Part shown: piece after piece, positions 8,814 to 24,254 of the stretch
Layout of the letters: each line of letters starts with the position of its first letter
How positions within the stretch are numbered: the first letter of the stretch is position 1
Source: Pseudomonas sp. Q2-TVG4-2
GTDB lineage: Bacteria > Pseudomonadota > Gammaproteobacteria > Pseudomonadales > Pseudomonadaceae
Reading direction: 5' to 3'
NCBI RefSeq assembly: GCF_013620795.1
Contig: NZ_LGLW01000014.1
Span: 1-58,203, forward strand
Length of the DNA stretch: 58,203 nt
Made by a program: the position numbers and the translations under genes
The notes under the pieces: generated by a model
Database searches by the model: none
Told to the model about the DNA's origin: nothing
What the model saw: the letters and a program-made list of their open reading frames with translations, nothing else

Positions 8814-11366
8814 ATGTTTCGACTCCTGCCCGCTGCATCCCGGTTAGAAAGAATTGCCCGAGAGGTTTGCCTGTTGTACGAGATTGAACAGCTAAAGCGC
8901 CGCATCCAGGCGCTGGAAGCAGAAGTTGCACGCTTGGAAGCGCAGCAACTTGAAAGTGGTCGATCAGCGATCGAGCAACAACGTCACGCTATTTTCGACA
9001 GTTCGCCAGACTTTGCAATCATCGTCACGGACCAAGCCGGCAGGTTAACTGATTGGAATATCGGCGCTGATCGTATCTTCGGCTGGTCGGGGGAGCAGAT
9101 GCGAGGGCTGTCGGTAGAACGCATCTTTACGCCTGAAGATCGAGCAGAGGGCCGGCCTCAGGCTGAGATGCTCCTGTCGTTGGCAAGCGGCCGTGCGATC
9201 GACGAGCGCTGGCATCTCCGGGCCAACGGCTCACTATTTTGGGCCTCCGGAGTTCTTACCCCGCTGCGAAAAGACGGTGACGGACAACTCATTGGGTTCA
9301 TGAAAATTCTCCGCGACCGAACGGAAGAGCATCTGGCCGGCCAGCGACTCGAAGCAAGTGAGGAGCATTATCGCACCCTGTTCGAAGCGATCGACGTAGG
9401 TTTTTGCGTCATTGAAGTTAAATTTGAGCAGCAAGACAGGGCGGTAGACTTCCGATACATCGAGACGAACTCTGCCTTCGAACAGCAAACTGGCCTTGTC
9501 GGGGCTGAAGGTCGGTGGATGCGGGACCTTATCCCGGAACACGAGCAACGTTGGTTCGAAATCTACGGTGAAGTAGCCTTGACCGGTAAAGCGGTGCGCT
9601 TTGAGCAGACTGCCGAAGCACTTGGCCGTTGGTACGATGTACACGCGCTTCGAATAGGCGATCCAGCCACACATCGGGTCGCGATTTTCTTTAACGATAT
9701 CTCGCGACGGCGCAAAGCAGAGCTTGCGCTTGAGGAGCTCACAGCATCGCTCCGAAATGAGGTGGCCGCTCGTACTCAGGACCGTAATCAGCTGTGGGAA
9801 CTCTCGGGCGTTGTGATGATTCGTGCCAAGCTTGACGGCACGGTCATAGCTGCTAATCCAGCGTGGAAAGAGTTGTTAGGTTGGGCCGAGGCGGAGCTGA
9901 TCGGGACCTGTATTTTTGACTTGGTTCATCCAGACGACCTTGAGAGGACCCAGGAAAGAGCTCACTTATCGCCGGAAAAACAACCCGATACGTCCTTCGA
10001 GAACCGCTATCGCTGCAAACAGGGTGGTTACCGTTGGATCAGCTGGTCGGCTCGATTAGCCGACGATGTGATCAATGCGGTTGGCCGAGATATTACGGAA
10101 GAAAAAAAGCAAGCAGATGCGCTGGCCAAGGCCGAAGCACAGCTCCGACAAAGCCAAAAGATGGAGTCGGTTGGCCAGCTCACAGGTGGTTTGGCTCATG
10201 ATTTCAACAATCTCCTCACCGGCATAGCGGGCAGCCTAGAGCTGCTACAGTTGCGAATAGTGCAAGGTCGGCTGGCTGATATTAATCGCTATATCGAAAC
10301 CGCCCAGAACGCCTCCAGGCGCGCGGCAGCTTTGACTCACCGGCTGCTCGCATTCTCTCGACGTCAAACCCTTGATCCGAAACCTACCAACATAAACCGG
10401 TTAGTAGCGGACATGGAGGAAATGATCCGCCGTAGCGTAGGACCTGCGGTTGATATCGAGATAGCTGCAGCAAAAGGGCTATGGATAACGTGCGTAGATC
10501 AGAGTCAGCTTGACAATGCATTACTTAATCTCTGCATCAATGCACGTGACGCGATGCCCAGCGGTGGCCGGTTGAAGATCGAGACCGCTAACCGCCGACT
10601 GGATGACGAGGCAGCGAACGCGCTGGATATTGCGCCTGGGCAGTACGTCTCTCTCTGTGTGGCTGATAACGGAATGGGTATGCCACCGAATGTGGTTGCC
10701 AACGCATTCGAGCCGTTCTTTACCACGAAACCGCTAGGATTCGGGACCGGCCTGGGGCTCTCCATGGTCTACGGCTTTGCAAATCAGTCCGGCGGGCAAG
10801 CCCATATTTCGTCTGGCGTTGGCGACGGGACGACGGTATGCCTATATCTGCCCCGTTATGATTCGGAAGCAACGGACACGCCGGTCAGCGATGAACAAGC
10901 TGAGGCACCTGAAACCATCGCCCGAAACGGCGAGACGGTACTGGTTGTAGATGATGAAGCAACGGTGAGGATGCTGGCGGCGGAGGTGCTTGAAGACCTA
11001 GGTTTTACCGTGCTTGAGGCGTCGGATGGGGCGTCGGGCTTGAAAATACTACAGTCCAGCGCACGGATGGATCTGTTAGTGACAGACGTAGGCCTTCCGG
11101 GAGGTATGAATGGGCGTCAATTGGCTGATGCAGCCCGCGTCGAACAGCCTGAGCTAAAGGTCCTTTTCATCACGGGCTATGCGGAAAACGCTGTGATGGG
11201 TAACGGCAAGCTTGAGGCCGGCATGCACATCATGATCAAACCGTTCCTAATGCAGGATCTTGCTGTCCGCGTAAAAGAGCTTATCGATAACTGTATGGGC
11301 GGAGAGCCTTATAGCGGCTTGTCCCAGAGCGGGAGTAAGCGGCAGACCGACGGGGCTGGCCGTTGA
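8814..11366 (+). CDS. PAS-domain hybrid sensor histidine kinase with C-terminal receiver
   Basis: 850 residues, no membrane span, so cytoplasmic. Order: N-terminal coiled coil (about 20-60), PAS 1 (about 60-175, ending ILRDRTEEH), PAS-like domain 2 (about 185-300), PAS 3 (about 340-440), HisKA with phospho-acceptor H462 in GLAHDFNNLL, HATPase (DNGMGM, then GFGTGLGLSMVYG) and a receiver domain with phospho-acceptor D758. The NLL-type H-box resembles blue-light or NtrB-like PAS kinases. The start is the first ATG of the frame behind GGGGGT; a later start would not remove a domain. It has no own output regulator beside it. Confidence 0.88.
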   Translation: MFRLLPAASRLERIAREVCLLYEIEQLKRRIQALEAEVARLEAQQLESGRSAIEQQRHAIFDSSPDFAIIVTDQAGRLTDWNIGADRIFGWSGEQMRGLSVERIFTPEDRAEGRPQAEMLLSLASGRAIDERWHLRANGSLFWASGVLTPLRKDGDGQLIGFMKILRDRTEEHLAGQRLEASEEHYRTLFEAIDVGFCVIEVKFEQQDRAVDFRYIETNSAFEQQTGLVGAEGRWMRDLIPEHEQRWFEIYGEVALTGKAVRFEQTAEALGRWYDVHALRIGDPATHRVAIFFNDISRRRKAELALEELTASLRNEVAARTQDRNQLWELSGVVMIRAKLDGTVIAANPAWKELLGWAEAELIGTCIFDLVHPDDLERTQERAHLSPEKQPDTSFENRYRCKQGGYRWISWSARLADDVINAVGRDITEEKKQADALAKAEAQLRQSQKMESVGQLTGGLAHDFNNLLTGIAGSLELLQLRIVQGRLADINRYIETAQNASRRAAALTHRLLAFSRRQTLDPKPTNINRLVADMEEMIRRSVGPAVDIEIAAAKGLWITCVDQSQLDNALLNLCINARDAMPSGGRLKIETANRRLDDEAANALDIAPGQYVSLCVADNGMGMPPNVVANAFEPFFTTKPLGFGTGLGLSMVYGFANQSGGQAHISSGVGDGTTVCLYLPRYDSEATDTPVSDEQAEAPETIARNGETVLVVDDEATVRMLAAEVLEDLGFTVLEASDGASGLKILQSSARMDLLVTDVGLPGGMNGRQLADAARVEQPELKVLFITGYAENAVMGNGKLEAGMHIMIKPFLMQDLAVRVKELIDNCMGGEPYSGLSQSGSKRQTDGAGR

Positions 11367-11548
11367 AAGGGGCTTTGCTGGGGGACTGATATTCGGGTCA
11401 TCGGTCACAGTTTAACAATCGGTACGTCGCGATAATAAGCGGTTCGAATCACCCCGCAACTGACAGCGAATACATCGATAGCGGCCTAGCAGGTTAATAC
11501 TCGCGCTTCGAGCCTATCGAAAACCGAACGTTTTTATAGAGAGCAAAA

Positions 11549-16542
<4,994 letters not shown>

Positions 16543-16546
<4 letters not shown>

Positions 16547-17109
16547 GTGCGCCGGAGAACATTGTCGAGAACATCGAAATCCGGCTGTTGCTTGAAGGCA
16601 TATTTCAGCGTTACGGCATTGATTTTTCGCCGCTACGCGCTGGGCTCGCTCAAGCGCCGGATCCGCCATTGTGTCCGAGGTGAGGAGGTGAGCAGCATGT
16701 CCGCCCTGCAGGAAAAGCTGCTACGCGACCCGCTCTGCCTGAGCCGTTTCCTAGGCGCACTATCTATCAATGTCACGGCCTTGTTCAGGGACTCTGGCTT
16801 CTATCTCGCGTTCCGCGAGAAGGTAGTACCTCAATTACGCAGCCAACCATTCATCCGCATCTGGCACGCCGGCTGTTCCACTGGCGAAGAGGTATATTCC
16901 CTCGCCATTCTGCTGTCATTTTATGTCGCAATGTCCTGATCTATTTCGACCGGACGTTGCAGACGCGTGTCCACGAGCTGCTCTACGACAGCCTAGCTAC
17001 CTCCGGCATGCTCGGCCTAGGACAGCGGGAGGACATCCGTTTCACTCCGTACCAGGACTGTTATGCCGAGCTGGACAGCACCACGAAGTGGTATCGCAAG
17101 GCGAATTGA
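16543..17109 (+). pseudogene. CheR-type methyltransferase, frameshifted and internally deleted
   Basis: The start (ATGA) overlaps the stop of the giant kinase. The first frame reads MSAPENIVENIEIRLLLEGI and breaks at a run of five T (16623-16627); removing one T continues YGIDFRRYALGSLKRRIR, the CheR N-terminal domain. The SAM-binding IWHAGCSTGEEVYSLAILL is present. Then about 60 expected residues are missing, and after another shift the sequence resumes with LCRNVLIYFDRTLQTRVHELLYDSL and ends WYRKAN. So one frameshift and one internal deletion have killed the gene. A functional copy would have methylated a CheB/CheR-type partner of the kinase. Confidence 0.85.
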
Positions 17110-17208
17110 CAGGCGGCTAGAAAATAGCGGCAAATGCGGACATAACAGCGGTATTTATGATGTTGGCGGTCTGCGGCCTGCTTATCGCCACGTAACCGTG
17201 CGAACGTC

Positions 17209-17923
17209 ATGTATACCGGCCCCAGGCGGCACGTAGGCCGGATAGAGTGCGATGTGGAGATAACAGATAAAGCGAGCATTCTGGTGGTGGTCGATGACAA
17301 CGCCGCAAAGCGACTGGCCATGGCTTCGATATTGGAACGACTGAATCTGAACGTGGAAACCGTCGTGTCTGGCCGGGATGCCCTGCGGGCGTTGCTGGAG
17401 CGTGTCCGAAGTGCTGTGCGCCAAGGTGGCGGTGTTTGTGGATCTTTATAAGCAGATTCAAACGATCAGGCGTCACGAGAAGAGCCTTGAAATCACCGTT
17501 GCCGAGCGCACTGAGGCACTCAAGGCGGAAATTTCCGAGCGCAAGCAGGCAGAGACAAAGGCTTCACCAGCGCGATCGAAAAGGTGGCCGACGCTATTTT
17601 TATTACCGATACAGAAGGGGCATCGAATACGTCAATCCGGCATTCGTACAGATCACCGATTTTCAAGTGGAGGAGGTCGTCGGTAAACGTCACGAATTCT
17701 CAAATCAGGCCAGGCGCGCAACCTTGGCATCGAGACGATCGCTGAGGGTATCGAAACTGTAGAACAGCTGGAGTTTCTGCGCGGGCAAGGCTGTAATTTC
17801 GCGCAAGGATATTATTGGAGCGCACCATTACCGGCGGAAAAGCTAGTGTCTCTGCTCGATGGAGCTCCTTGGGTAAATGACAGTGGAATACCTTTTGCTG
17901 ACCTCGGGCCTGAACGGCATTAG
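17209..17923 (+). pseudogene. Remnant of a response regulator with PAS and EAL domains
   Basis: Three pieces of one gene are visible in different frames: the start of a receiver (ILVVVDDNAAKRLAMASILERL) whose middle is deleted and which rejoins at VLCAKVAVFVDLYKQ plus coiled coil; a PAS piece (VADAIFITDTEG, then after a shift IEYVNPAFVQITDF); and the C-terminal tail of an EAL domain (ARNLGIETIAEGIETVEQL, then GCNFAQGYYWSAPLP) ending at 17923. GGDEF and most of EAL are gone. It was probably a REC-PAS-GGDEF-EAL cyclic di-GMP protein. Confidence 0.75.
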
Positions 17924-18259
17924 CCAACGCGGCCCGGCGGCTTCCGAACCCACAGCCGCGCTGAACGCTAAGGACGAAGCATTTGGACCAAAGCTGCCTT
18001 CCGGACAGCGCCACAGCGAAGCAACCGTAGATAACCAATGAGCCAGCTTATAGGTAACTAGCAATACCGCATTACTTCCAGTTTCTAAGAAAGGTAACGA
18101 GCCCATGGCTGCGGTTAACAAGAAGCCAAGCAACAGGCGGGGACAAGGGCAATCGGCGCAAACGTCCGCACGATTGTGCAAACACGATGGCACTTTGGCG
18201 GTGCCATGCTGGAGTGCGGTAAGGTCTGATAGCTCAATTCCTTTAGCGATGGCGGCTCG
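17924..18259. other. Non-coding interval between the EAL remnant and the next kinase
   Basis: About 335 bases. No domain could be read in any frame, and no clear promoter or hairpin is recognised. Confidence 0.45.
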
Positions 18260-20248
18260 ATGAACACGAGCGCGCAACAGAACGATCCGGTCAATGTGCT
18301 GGTCGTCGATGATCGGGCAGAAAACCGGTTGGCACTGAGGGCAATTCTGAGTTCGCAGAACTACCGCATTCTCGAGGCTTCCTGCGAAACGGAGGCGCTG
18401 CGCCATCTGCTGCAGGCTGAATGCGCAGTGATACTGCTGGACGTGGTGATGCCGGGGGTGGACGGCTTCGAACTCGCTTTGCTGATCAAGGAACATGAGC
18501 GCATGGCGACGGTACCCATCATCTTCCTGACCGCCGAGGCAGTGGACTCCGGCTTCGTCGACAGGGCCTACGACGTAGGGGCGGCCGACTACCTCATAAA
18601 GCCGCTGATGCCCAAGATGGTGAAGGCGAAAGTCGCAGTATTCGCAGAGCTATACCGCCAACGGCAGCACATCAAGAAGCAGTCTGAGCTACTCGTGGAG
18701 GCAGAACGACGGCAGGGCGAGGCGCGCTACGGCGAGCTGCAGCTTGCCAGTACACGGCGTTATCGTAATCTTGCCGAATCCGTTCCTCATATCGTCTGGA
18801 CTGCCCAGGCCGATGGCCGAATCGACTATTACAACCGGGGCTGGTTCGAATACACCGGCGCTACGGTTGATGGCGTCGCCGAAACGTGGCTTACCACCAT
18901 GCACCCGGACGATCTGGCCAGCTGCGAAGCGGATTGGCAGCGCAGTCTGAAAGATAGCAAGCCATTCGAGGCCTTGTGCCGTCTGCGCCGGCACGATGGC
19001 AGCTATCGCTGGCATCTGGGGCGCGCCCTGCCTGAGCGCGGAAGTGACGGCGAGCTGCTGTCATGGCTCGGAACTTTTACTGATGTCGACGAGCAGACCC
19101 GCCTTCAGAGTACGCTGGTCGAGTTCAAGGGCATGCTCGACACAGCGCTGGATGCCGTCTTAATCTTCGACGCCGACACAGGGGCGGTCGAATACGCCAA
19201 CGACGGCGCCGGCTTGTTGTTCGGCTATCCACTCGATGAGCTTATGGCCGCTCATGCGGCAACCATGATTCCGCGTTTCGCCAGCGACAATCTGCAGGCT
19301 ATGCTCGATGCGCATGCCGACCGCAAGGCCGCCATGGAAACAAGCTGTCTGCGCAAAGATGGGGAAAATATACAAATGGAGCTATCCCTACAACTTGTCG
19401 TCGGCCACAGAAACCGCGTTATCGCCATCGCTCGTGATATCACAGACCGCAAGCAGGCCGAGGCCATGCGGGAGTTTCTTTATCAGAAAGCGCTGAGTGC
19501 CGTGGAGATCCGCGACGAGTTTCTTTCCATTGCCTCCCATGAGTTGCGCACCCCGCTAACATCGCTGAGTCTGCAGGCGGAGCTTCTTGAGCGACAACTC
19601 AGCAGGGAGGGAACGGCCGAGGGAAGCCGAAAATGCGAACTTACAGGCCTGCTGAGACGACAGATCGGCAAGCTGGCCCGGTTATTCGACGAATTGCTCG
19701 ACGTTTCTCGGCTCAGCAGTGGCCAGTTCCGAATCTGCCCCGAACCGCTCGACATGGCGACGATCGCCGATGAAATCATCAACAGGTACGCGGATGATGC
19801 CGAAAAAGCAGGAAGTTGTGTAACGCTGGATATTGCAGGGCCGGTTGGTGGACACTGGGATGCCGTTCGAATCGAGCAAGTTCTGACTAATCTGTTGACC
19901 AACGCGATAAAATTCGGTGCGGGCAAGCCGATTGAGGTTTCGGTCCGAAAAAAAGAGGACACGGCTTACCTGACAGTACGTGATTATGGTGTCGGGGTCC
20001 CGCTGGAAGCTCAGGAAAGAATTTTCGATCGCTTTGGGCGGGCCAAGTCGGCGTCCTCCTATGCCGGGCTCGGCTTGGGGCTTTACATCACAAAGCAAAT
20101 CGTGGAGGCGCATGGTGGCACTATTAGTCTTACCAGCGAAGGTCACAAGGGAACGGTGTTCACCGTTTCTTTACCATTGAGCCCGCCAACCGTTGGGCTA
20201 CCGGAGAATACTAGCGATAACGAAATGCCTAATCTTGATATTGCGTAA
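18260..20248 (+). CDS. Response-regulator/PAS sensor histidine kinase (REC-PAS-PAS-HisKA-HATPase)
   Basis: 662 residues, soluble. The receiver (about 12-130) has phospho-acceptor D61 in LLDVVMPGVDGF and a KPL lysine; PAS 1 (about 170-280, PHIVWTAQADGRIDYYNRGW), PAS 2 (about 285-405), HisKA with H427 in SIASHELRTPLTS, and a HATPase with DYGVGVP and GLGLGLYITKQI close the protein. A receiver at the N-terminus suggests it is phosphorylated by another kinase, most likely the giant HAMP kinase upstream, and then signals onward. The cheR and EAL genes that would have linked them are destroyed, yet this frame is intact. Confidence 0.88.
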   Translation: MNTSAQQNDPVNVLVVDDRAENRLALRAILSSQNYRILEASCETEALRHLLQAECAVILLDVVMPGVDGFELALLIKEHERMATVPIIFLTAEAVDSGFVDRAYDVGAADYLIKPLMPKMVKAKVAVFAELYRQRQHIKKQSELLVEAERRQGEARYGELQLASTRRYRNLAESVPHIVWTAQADGRIDYYNRGWFEYTGATVDGVAETWLTTMHPDDLASCEADWQRSLKDSKPFEALCRLRRHDGSYRWHLGRALPERGSDGELLSWLGTFTDVDEQTRLQSTLVEFKGMLDTALDAVLIFDADTGAVEYANDGAGLLFGYPLDELMAAHAATMIPRFASDNLQAMLDAHADRKAAMETSCLRKDGENIQMELSLQLVVGHRNRVIAIARDITDRKQAEAMREFLYQKALSAVEIRDEFLSIASHELRTPLTSLSLQAELLERQLSREGTAEGSRKCELTGLLRRQIGKLARLFDELLDVSRLSSGQFRICPEPLDMATIADEIINRYADDAEKAGSCVTLDIAGPVGGHWDAVRIEQVLTNLLTNAIKFGAGKPIEVSVRKKEDTAYLTVRDYGVGVPLEAQERIFDRFGRAKSASSYAGLGLGLYITKQIVEAHGGTISLTSEGHKGTVFTVSLPLSPPTVGLPENTSDNEMPNLDIA

Positions 20249-20419
20249 GTACGTTGCTGCTCTAGACTTGTGTGCTCGATCATCGATCGCCAGCGGGGTA
20301 ATCTTCGTAACGCTGCAAGACGAGCACAGAATGATGAATTCATTCGTCCTTAACGTCCAAGTCGGCGGCGACCACAACTCGCGCAAAATGTCCGTTACCT
20401 GCGGCTTCGAGAATATTCT

Positions 20420-21107
20420 AGGCCCGTGTTCTTGGGTCGTCCCGCATGTGCACCATGATGATCGTCCACAAGGCATTTTGGCAGCTCGATCACCGCGCCG
20501 ATTCAGACGATGCCACACGGTCTTCCCCGACGAAGCCTGTAAAGGGCTAACACCACAGAGGGCGGCCAAGGCTGCCTCGTTTCTTAGGCGCTCCGGGTTG
20601 TCAGCTGCAATTGCGAGCAGTAGGGCTGCCGTTTGAGGACCGATGCCGAACTGTCGACTTAGCCGAGTAGCATGTTCCCGCGTCAAGTGCTCCAGGGCCT
20701 TGTCCAGTTCGCTGATCTCCTCTGTCAAGGCCAGCCAACGTTTGCCCAGCAGGCGCAAAGCGATTGTCAAGGCGGCCAGCAAGGGGGTGCTACCTAGCGA
20801 ACGCAAGCGGGCACAACTCTTTGCACGGTCGCCAGGCTTGCTCGTCCAAAAGGCCTGCCTGATCTCCTGTGGCGCACTGACCAATAGGGCCGGAGCTGGT
20901 TGGCTTGAGTTTTAGCCTTCACCGCGCTGCGCCTGAAGACAGGAATCTCACGCATGGCTTCAGCGGCGCCTAATGGGCCTTGGGAATCGGGTTTGAGTTG
21001 TCAGCAAGCTCTGTGCGTGCTGCGTTCTCGGCATCAGTAGGATCGGATTTACCTTGCAGCCTGCGTTTGGAGCGATCGGGCGGATTCATCTCGATCAGGA
21101 ACAGCTC
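20420..21107 (-). mobile_element. IS110-family transposase remnant
   Basis: Read on the minus strand in several frames: ELFLIEMNPPDRSKRR and GKSDPTDAENAAR (end of the DEDD N-terminal domain), then a frameshift to AVKAKTQANQL and SAPQEIR, a stretch ending in GIGPQTAALLLAIAADNPERL with AALCGVSPLQASSGK (Transposase_20 domain), and another shift to MVHMRDDPRTRA before a stop. The beginning of the catalytic domain is missing and at least two frameshifts are present, so it is inactive. I cannot define the ends of the element. Confidence 0.75.
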
Positions 21108-21200
21108 TTTGCTGGTCTGTTTGCGCTTGCCGGCGTCGACGAAGGTCATTTGCTTTATCGAAGAGCTCGGCGGGTGGCGTCCCGGCAGGTTTTTTACTGA

Positions 21201-21225
21201 TAAGGAAGCCTTATTCGCTTCCTTA
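21201..21225. repeat. Perfect 9-bp inverted repeat
   Basis: TAAGGAAGC at 21201-21209 and GCTTCCTTA at 21217-21225 with a 7-base loop, preceded by a run of six T. It lies in a gene-free 437-base stretch (21108-21544) between the IS110 remnant and the radC-like gene. Without a T run on its downstream side it is not a convincing terminator for the plus strand. Confidence 0.4.
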
Positions 21226-21544
21226 GCTTGTGTCCTGGCGCTCGGAGCCGGGCTCGCACGCTGCGCCCCGCGCCCACGCCTCATGCCGAGTCGCGGCCAT
21301 TCGGCTTTGATCCCTGATGCCTCTGGCCCTTGCGGGCCTGCGCGCTCCGCTTGCCGATCTGTGGCATGGGTGGAGTGGGGGCGGTCTTGCTGTTCCCTTC
21401 ACCGTATCACGGCGTTCTCGCCGTCAAGGGCTGCGCGTGCGTGCACGCTGGCGTCCTGGCGACCGTCGTTGACCCTTGTCAGCTGCGCTGCGCCGTGCTG
21501 GCGCCGGTTCCGGGCAATTCCGCCCGAGCAACCGGAGCACGACC

Positions 21545-22051
21545 ATGTCGCAACTTTCCTTTTCCTCGTTCGATTCCATGTTGTTGGTGCGTGACGCGCA
21601 GGGACGCTACCTGCCCACGTCTGTGGACCAGATCCTGAGCGTGGCGCGCCAGGCGATTGATCAGAATACCAGCGGGACGCTGTTCACCACGCCGGAACTG
21701 GCCAAGGACTACCTGCGCACCAAGCTGGTCGGTTTCGAGCATGAGGTGTTTGCGGCACTGTTCCTCGACAGCCAGCATCGGCTGCTTGAGTACGTAGAGT
21801 TGTTCCGCGGCACCATCGACCAGGCCTCGGTGTATCCGCGCGAAGTGGTGAAGGAGGCATTGCGAGTCAACGCCGCGGTGGTGATCTTCTCGCACAACCA
21901 TCCGAGCGGGAATCCAGAGCCAAGCCAGGGGGACAAGGTGCTGACCCAGCGCCTCAAGGAGGCCCTGGCGCTGATGGAGGTACGCACGCTGGATTACATC
22001 ATCGTCGGCGGCGAGGCAACCGTTTCGTTCGCAGAGCAGGGGTTGCTCTAG
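21545..22051 (+). CDS. radC: RadC-like JAB-domain protein
   Basis: 168 residues from the ATG at 21545; the frame is open upstream, but family length and the MSQLSFSSFDSMLLVRD opening support this start. It has the JAMM/MPN-like metal signature: E in FEHEVFAALFLD, then HNHPSGNPEPSQGD and D. It lacks the N-terminal helix-hairpin-helix of chromosomal RadC, which is typical of copies carried by integrative elements. No DNA-repair role has been firmly shown for the family. A strong terminator follows directly. It is probably a leftover of an integrative element whose other genes are gone. Confidence 0.85.
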   Translation: MSQLSFSSFDSMLLVRDAQGRYLPTSVDQILSVARQAIDQNTSGTLFTTPELAKDYLRTKLVGFEHEVFAALFLDSQHRLLEYVELFRGTIDQASVYPREVVKEALRVNAAVVIFSHNHPSGNPEPSQGDKVLTQRLKEALALMEVRTLDYIIVGGEATVSFAEQGLL

Positions 22052-22056
22052 CCGCA

Positions 22057-22078
22057 GGGGGCTTCGGCCCCCTTTTTT
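22057..22078 (+). terminator. Rho-independent terminator of the radC-like gene
   Basis: GGGGGC (22057-22062), a TTCG tetraloop, GCCCCC (22067-22072) and six T make a textbook intrinsic terminator six bases after the stop. Confidence 0.95.
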
Positions 22079-22748
22079 GCTGCGGCGCCCAATAAGGCCG
22101 GCACAGCATCACTTGTCGCCATCGCGGAGGCGTTGGCGAAGTCGTTTCACATAGGCTGTCCGCCAGCTCGTCCGGCCCTAAGTCCAACGCGAAGTTCGCC
22201 AATGAAGCCAGCCCGCCATCGCTGAGCCGGAATCGTCAGGCAGATGACCAAAGCCACTTCACGGCTTAAATAAAATTGGAGATCTAGCGTTTTGCCGCTT
22301 TCTAAGTCGAGATGTCGGCGAGAAGCATTTGCTCTGTGGGCTTCGCCAATTCGTGCGTGAATATGCCGCTGATCCCTTCCATTGGTGCTCCAATGCGTTC
22401 AGGTTTCCTCGCATTCACCAAGATTCGTTTGCCTCTTGACTCAGCCGTAGTGAGGCGGTGGCCGGCCAAGGCGTGCTGGGATGGACTTGCAGGCGGAGCT
22501 ATGAGAGCTTCAGTTTGCCGGAATTACGTATCAGATGCCGTACATATGGGCCTGAGGAGATGCAGTCTCATGAACCGGCTCTCTGTGGCAATCAGCTGCG
22601 CTTAGCTCCGGAAATCTGCGGAACGCGGCCGTGTGAAGCTGCATGCTGTTTCAGTTGTTGGTGGCGACCTTGCTACCAGGCGCGCTCAGAATCCGCTACG
22701 CCCAGGATGGAGGCCGCCCTCCGGCGGACGGCCGGCAATTGGCCCTGC
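22079..22748. other. Gene-poor interval after the radC terminator
   Basis: About 670 bases with overlapping short frames on both strands, none with a good ribosome-binding site or recognisable sequence. It is likely eroded mobile-element DNA. Confidence 0.45.
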
Positions 22749-23024
22749 CTAGCCTTGTACAGCGCTGGATCCGAGCGCCCGGCGGTACAGCACGACCATT
22801 TCGTCGAGCAGTGCCTCGGAGGCATAGACCATCATCCTCAGCCTCAGGTCTTCGGGATAGAACCCGTCAGGTCCCGCTATCTGTCCCAGCAGATTCCTAA
22901 CGATGTGGATACGCATCTCGGCTTCCCCGAGCAAGGGCTGTCGTACAGACGCGAGTGATGATGTAAACAACGGCGACGTTGGGCGTCTAGGGAAAGGGAG
23001 AAGCTTGGATTCGAAATCAGACAT
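22749..23024 (-). CDS. Small hypothetical protein
   Basis: A 91-residue frame on the minus strand whose ATG at 23024 is preceded by a near-ideal GGAGGTG, which is the main evidence that it is real. The sequence is soluble: a Pro-rich N-terminus (LLPFPRRPTSPLF), then two likely helices (EAEMRIHIVRNLLGQI and LRLRMMVYASEALLDEMVVLYRRAL). I do not recognise the family. It lies near the RadC-like gene, so it may be part of the same former element. Confidence 0.5.
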   Translation of the reverse strand: MSDFESKLLPFPRRPTSPLFTSSLASVRQPLLGEAEMRIHIVRNLLGQIAGPDGFYPEDLRLRMMVYASEALLDEMVVLYRRALGSSAVQG

Positions 23025-24254
23025 GGCACACCTCCGAGAAGGCGGCATGAAACGAAGCTGATGAATCAAGGTGGAGCGCGGGCGTAAAAAGGGGATAGCG
23101 CATTCTGCTTATGCTCCTCGAACTGGTTAAGGAGCCGTCACCCGCCGTTGCTACGCGGTTATGGGTGGCGGACCGCACGGGGGTAGCAAACCGGCGTCCG
23201 AGGGAACCGGCCAGGCCGAAGCCTGCCCCGCACGGCCCACCATAGAATGCGGCGGCCAGACACAGTGAAGTGTCGACCACACAGCTATGGCGCTGCCGCG
23301 CCCTCGAACGGTTTCAGGTTGCTACACCCGGCCGCGGGATTTACCGCGACGCGAGCACTCTAGCGCGCAGGTTACGGGAAGGCAAACATGCATGGGCTAC
23401 CGCGTGAATTGTTGCCGCTACGCGAGCTTCCAGATCTCACAGCTGCACGGCCCGCAGCTGAGCGAAGGGATGTCCAAAAACGACATTGGCTGAACACTGC
23501 CAGCGATACCGTCGGTTTTTGACCTGCACAATCCGCTTCCGGCGTCGATGGGGCCAGTCTGAATGAGCCAGTACGGAATTAGGATCATGCTAGAAAGCTG
23601 CAGGCGAAGGAGTGGTCAAATGCTCTGCTCCCGGTCAAGACTGTAGGGTGCAACCAGATGGCTTAGGGTCGTTTCCCGCTCTTTCCCTGTCGCGGATGGC
23701 GGCTGCGCTTCACTAGCCTAACCCGTACTAGCCCTTGCTTGCTGACGATTGATAGCAAAGCGCTACACTATGGCATTTGAAGCAGCGCCATTTGCGCGAA
23801 CGGAACTATGGTAAGCAGGTCGGCCTGTATCAGCGGGATGCTCTGACCTCGATGGTCACCTTAGATGAAGCGCTTCATGGGCAACCCTACGATGAAATCC
23901 TCGGAAATCATAGCAAGGGTTCGATTAGGCGTTTTTACACACTCTGGGCCAGAAGCGGCCACTACACTAGAGGGCTTTCGACCCAAAGCAGCTGTGTGGG
24001 GGAAGGCAAGAATGACCCTGTTCTACAGGCGGTGCTTGATCGCTTCCGGTGGAAATGGAAACAGTCGAAATGTGCCATCTATGGCGAAATGAATGATGGA
24101 TAGCCGATGCCAGATCAGCGGCACTCGCCTTGGTTACATGCCGTAAATGTTCAGTAACGTGATCCCCATCGTCATTCGCAACTATTCATTGCTACTGTCT
24201 ATAAAGCTCGTCCTTGCGTGATAATCCTCTCATGCCATTTATTCAGAAGGTGTC
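23025..24254. other. Long gene-poor interval
   Basis: About 1.2 kb. The best open frame (108 codons, TTG start at 23777) overlaps a 75-codon frame in another phase; neither resembles a known family nor has a good ribosome-binding site. No tRNA, array or clear repeat is visible. It probably represents decayed accessory DNA. Confidence 0.45.

Noticed and set aside
22312..22958. Overlapping 97- and 166-codon frames after the radC terminator
   Set aside because: Low-complexity Cys/Arg-rich translations typical of non-coding high-GC DNA; no ribosome-binding site; the longer one overlaps a better-supported minus-strand gene.
23025..23780. tRNA gene or attachment site near the former mobile element
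   Set aside because: I looked for cloverleaf arms and a T-loop GTTCRA segment with matching stems and found no convincing one.
23777..24103. 108-codon frame in the gene-poor interval
   Set aside because: TTG start with no clear ribosome-binding site, a competing frame over most of its length, and no recognisable family.
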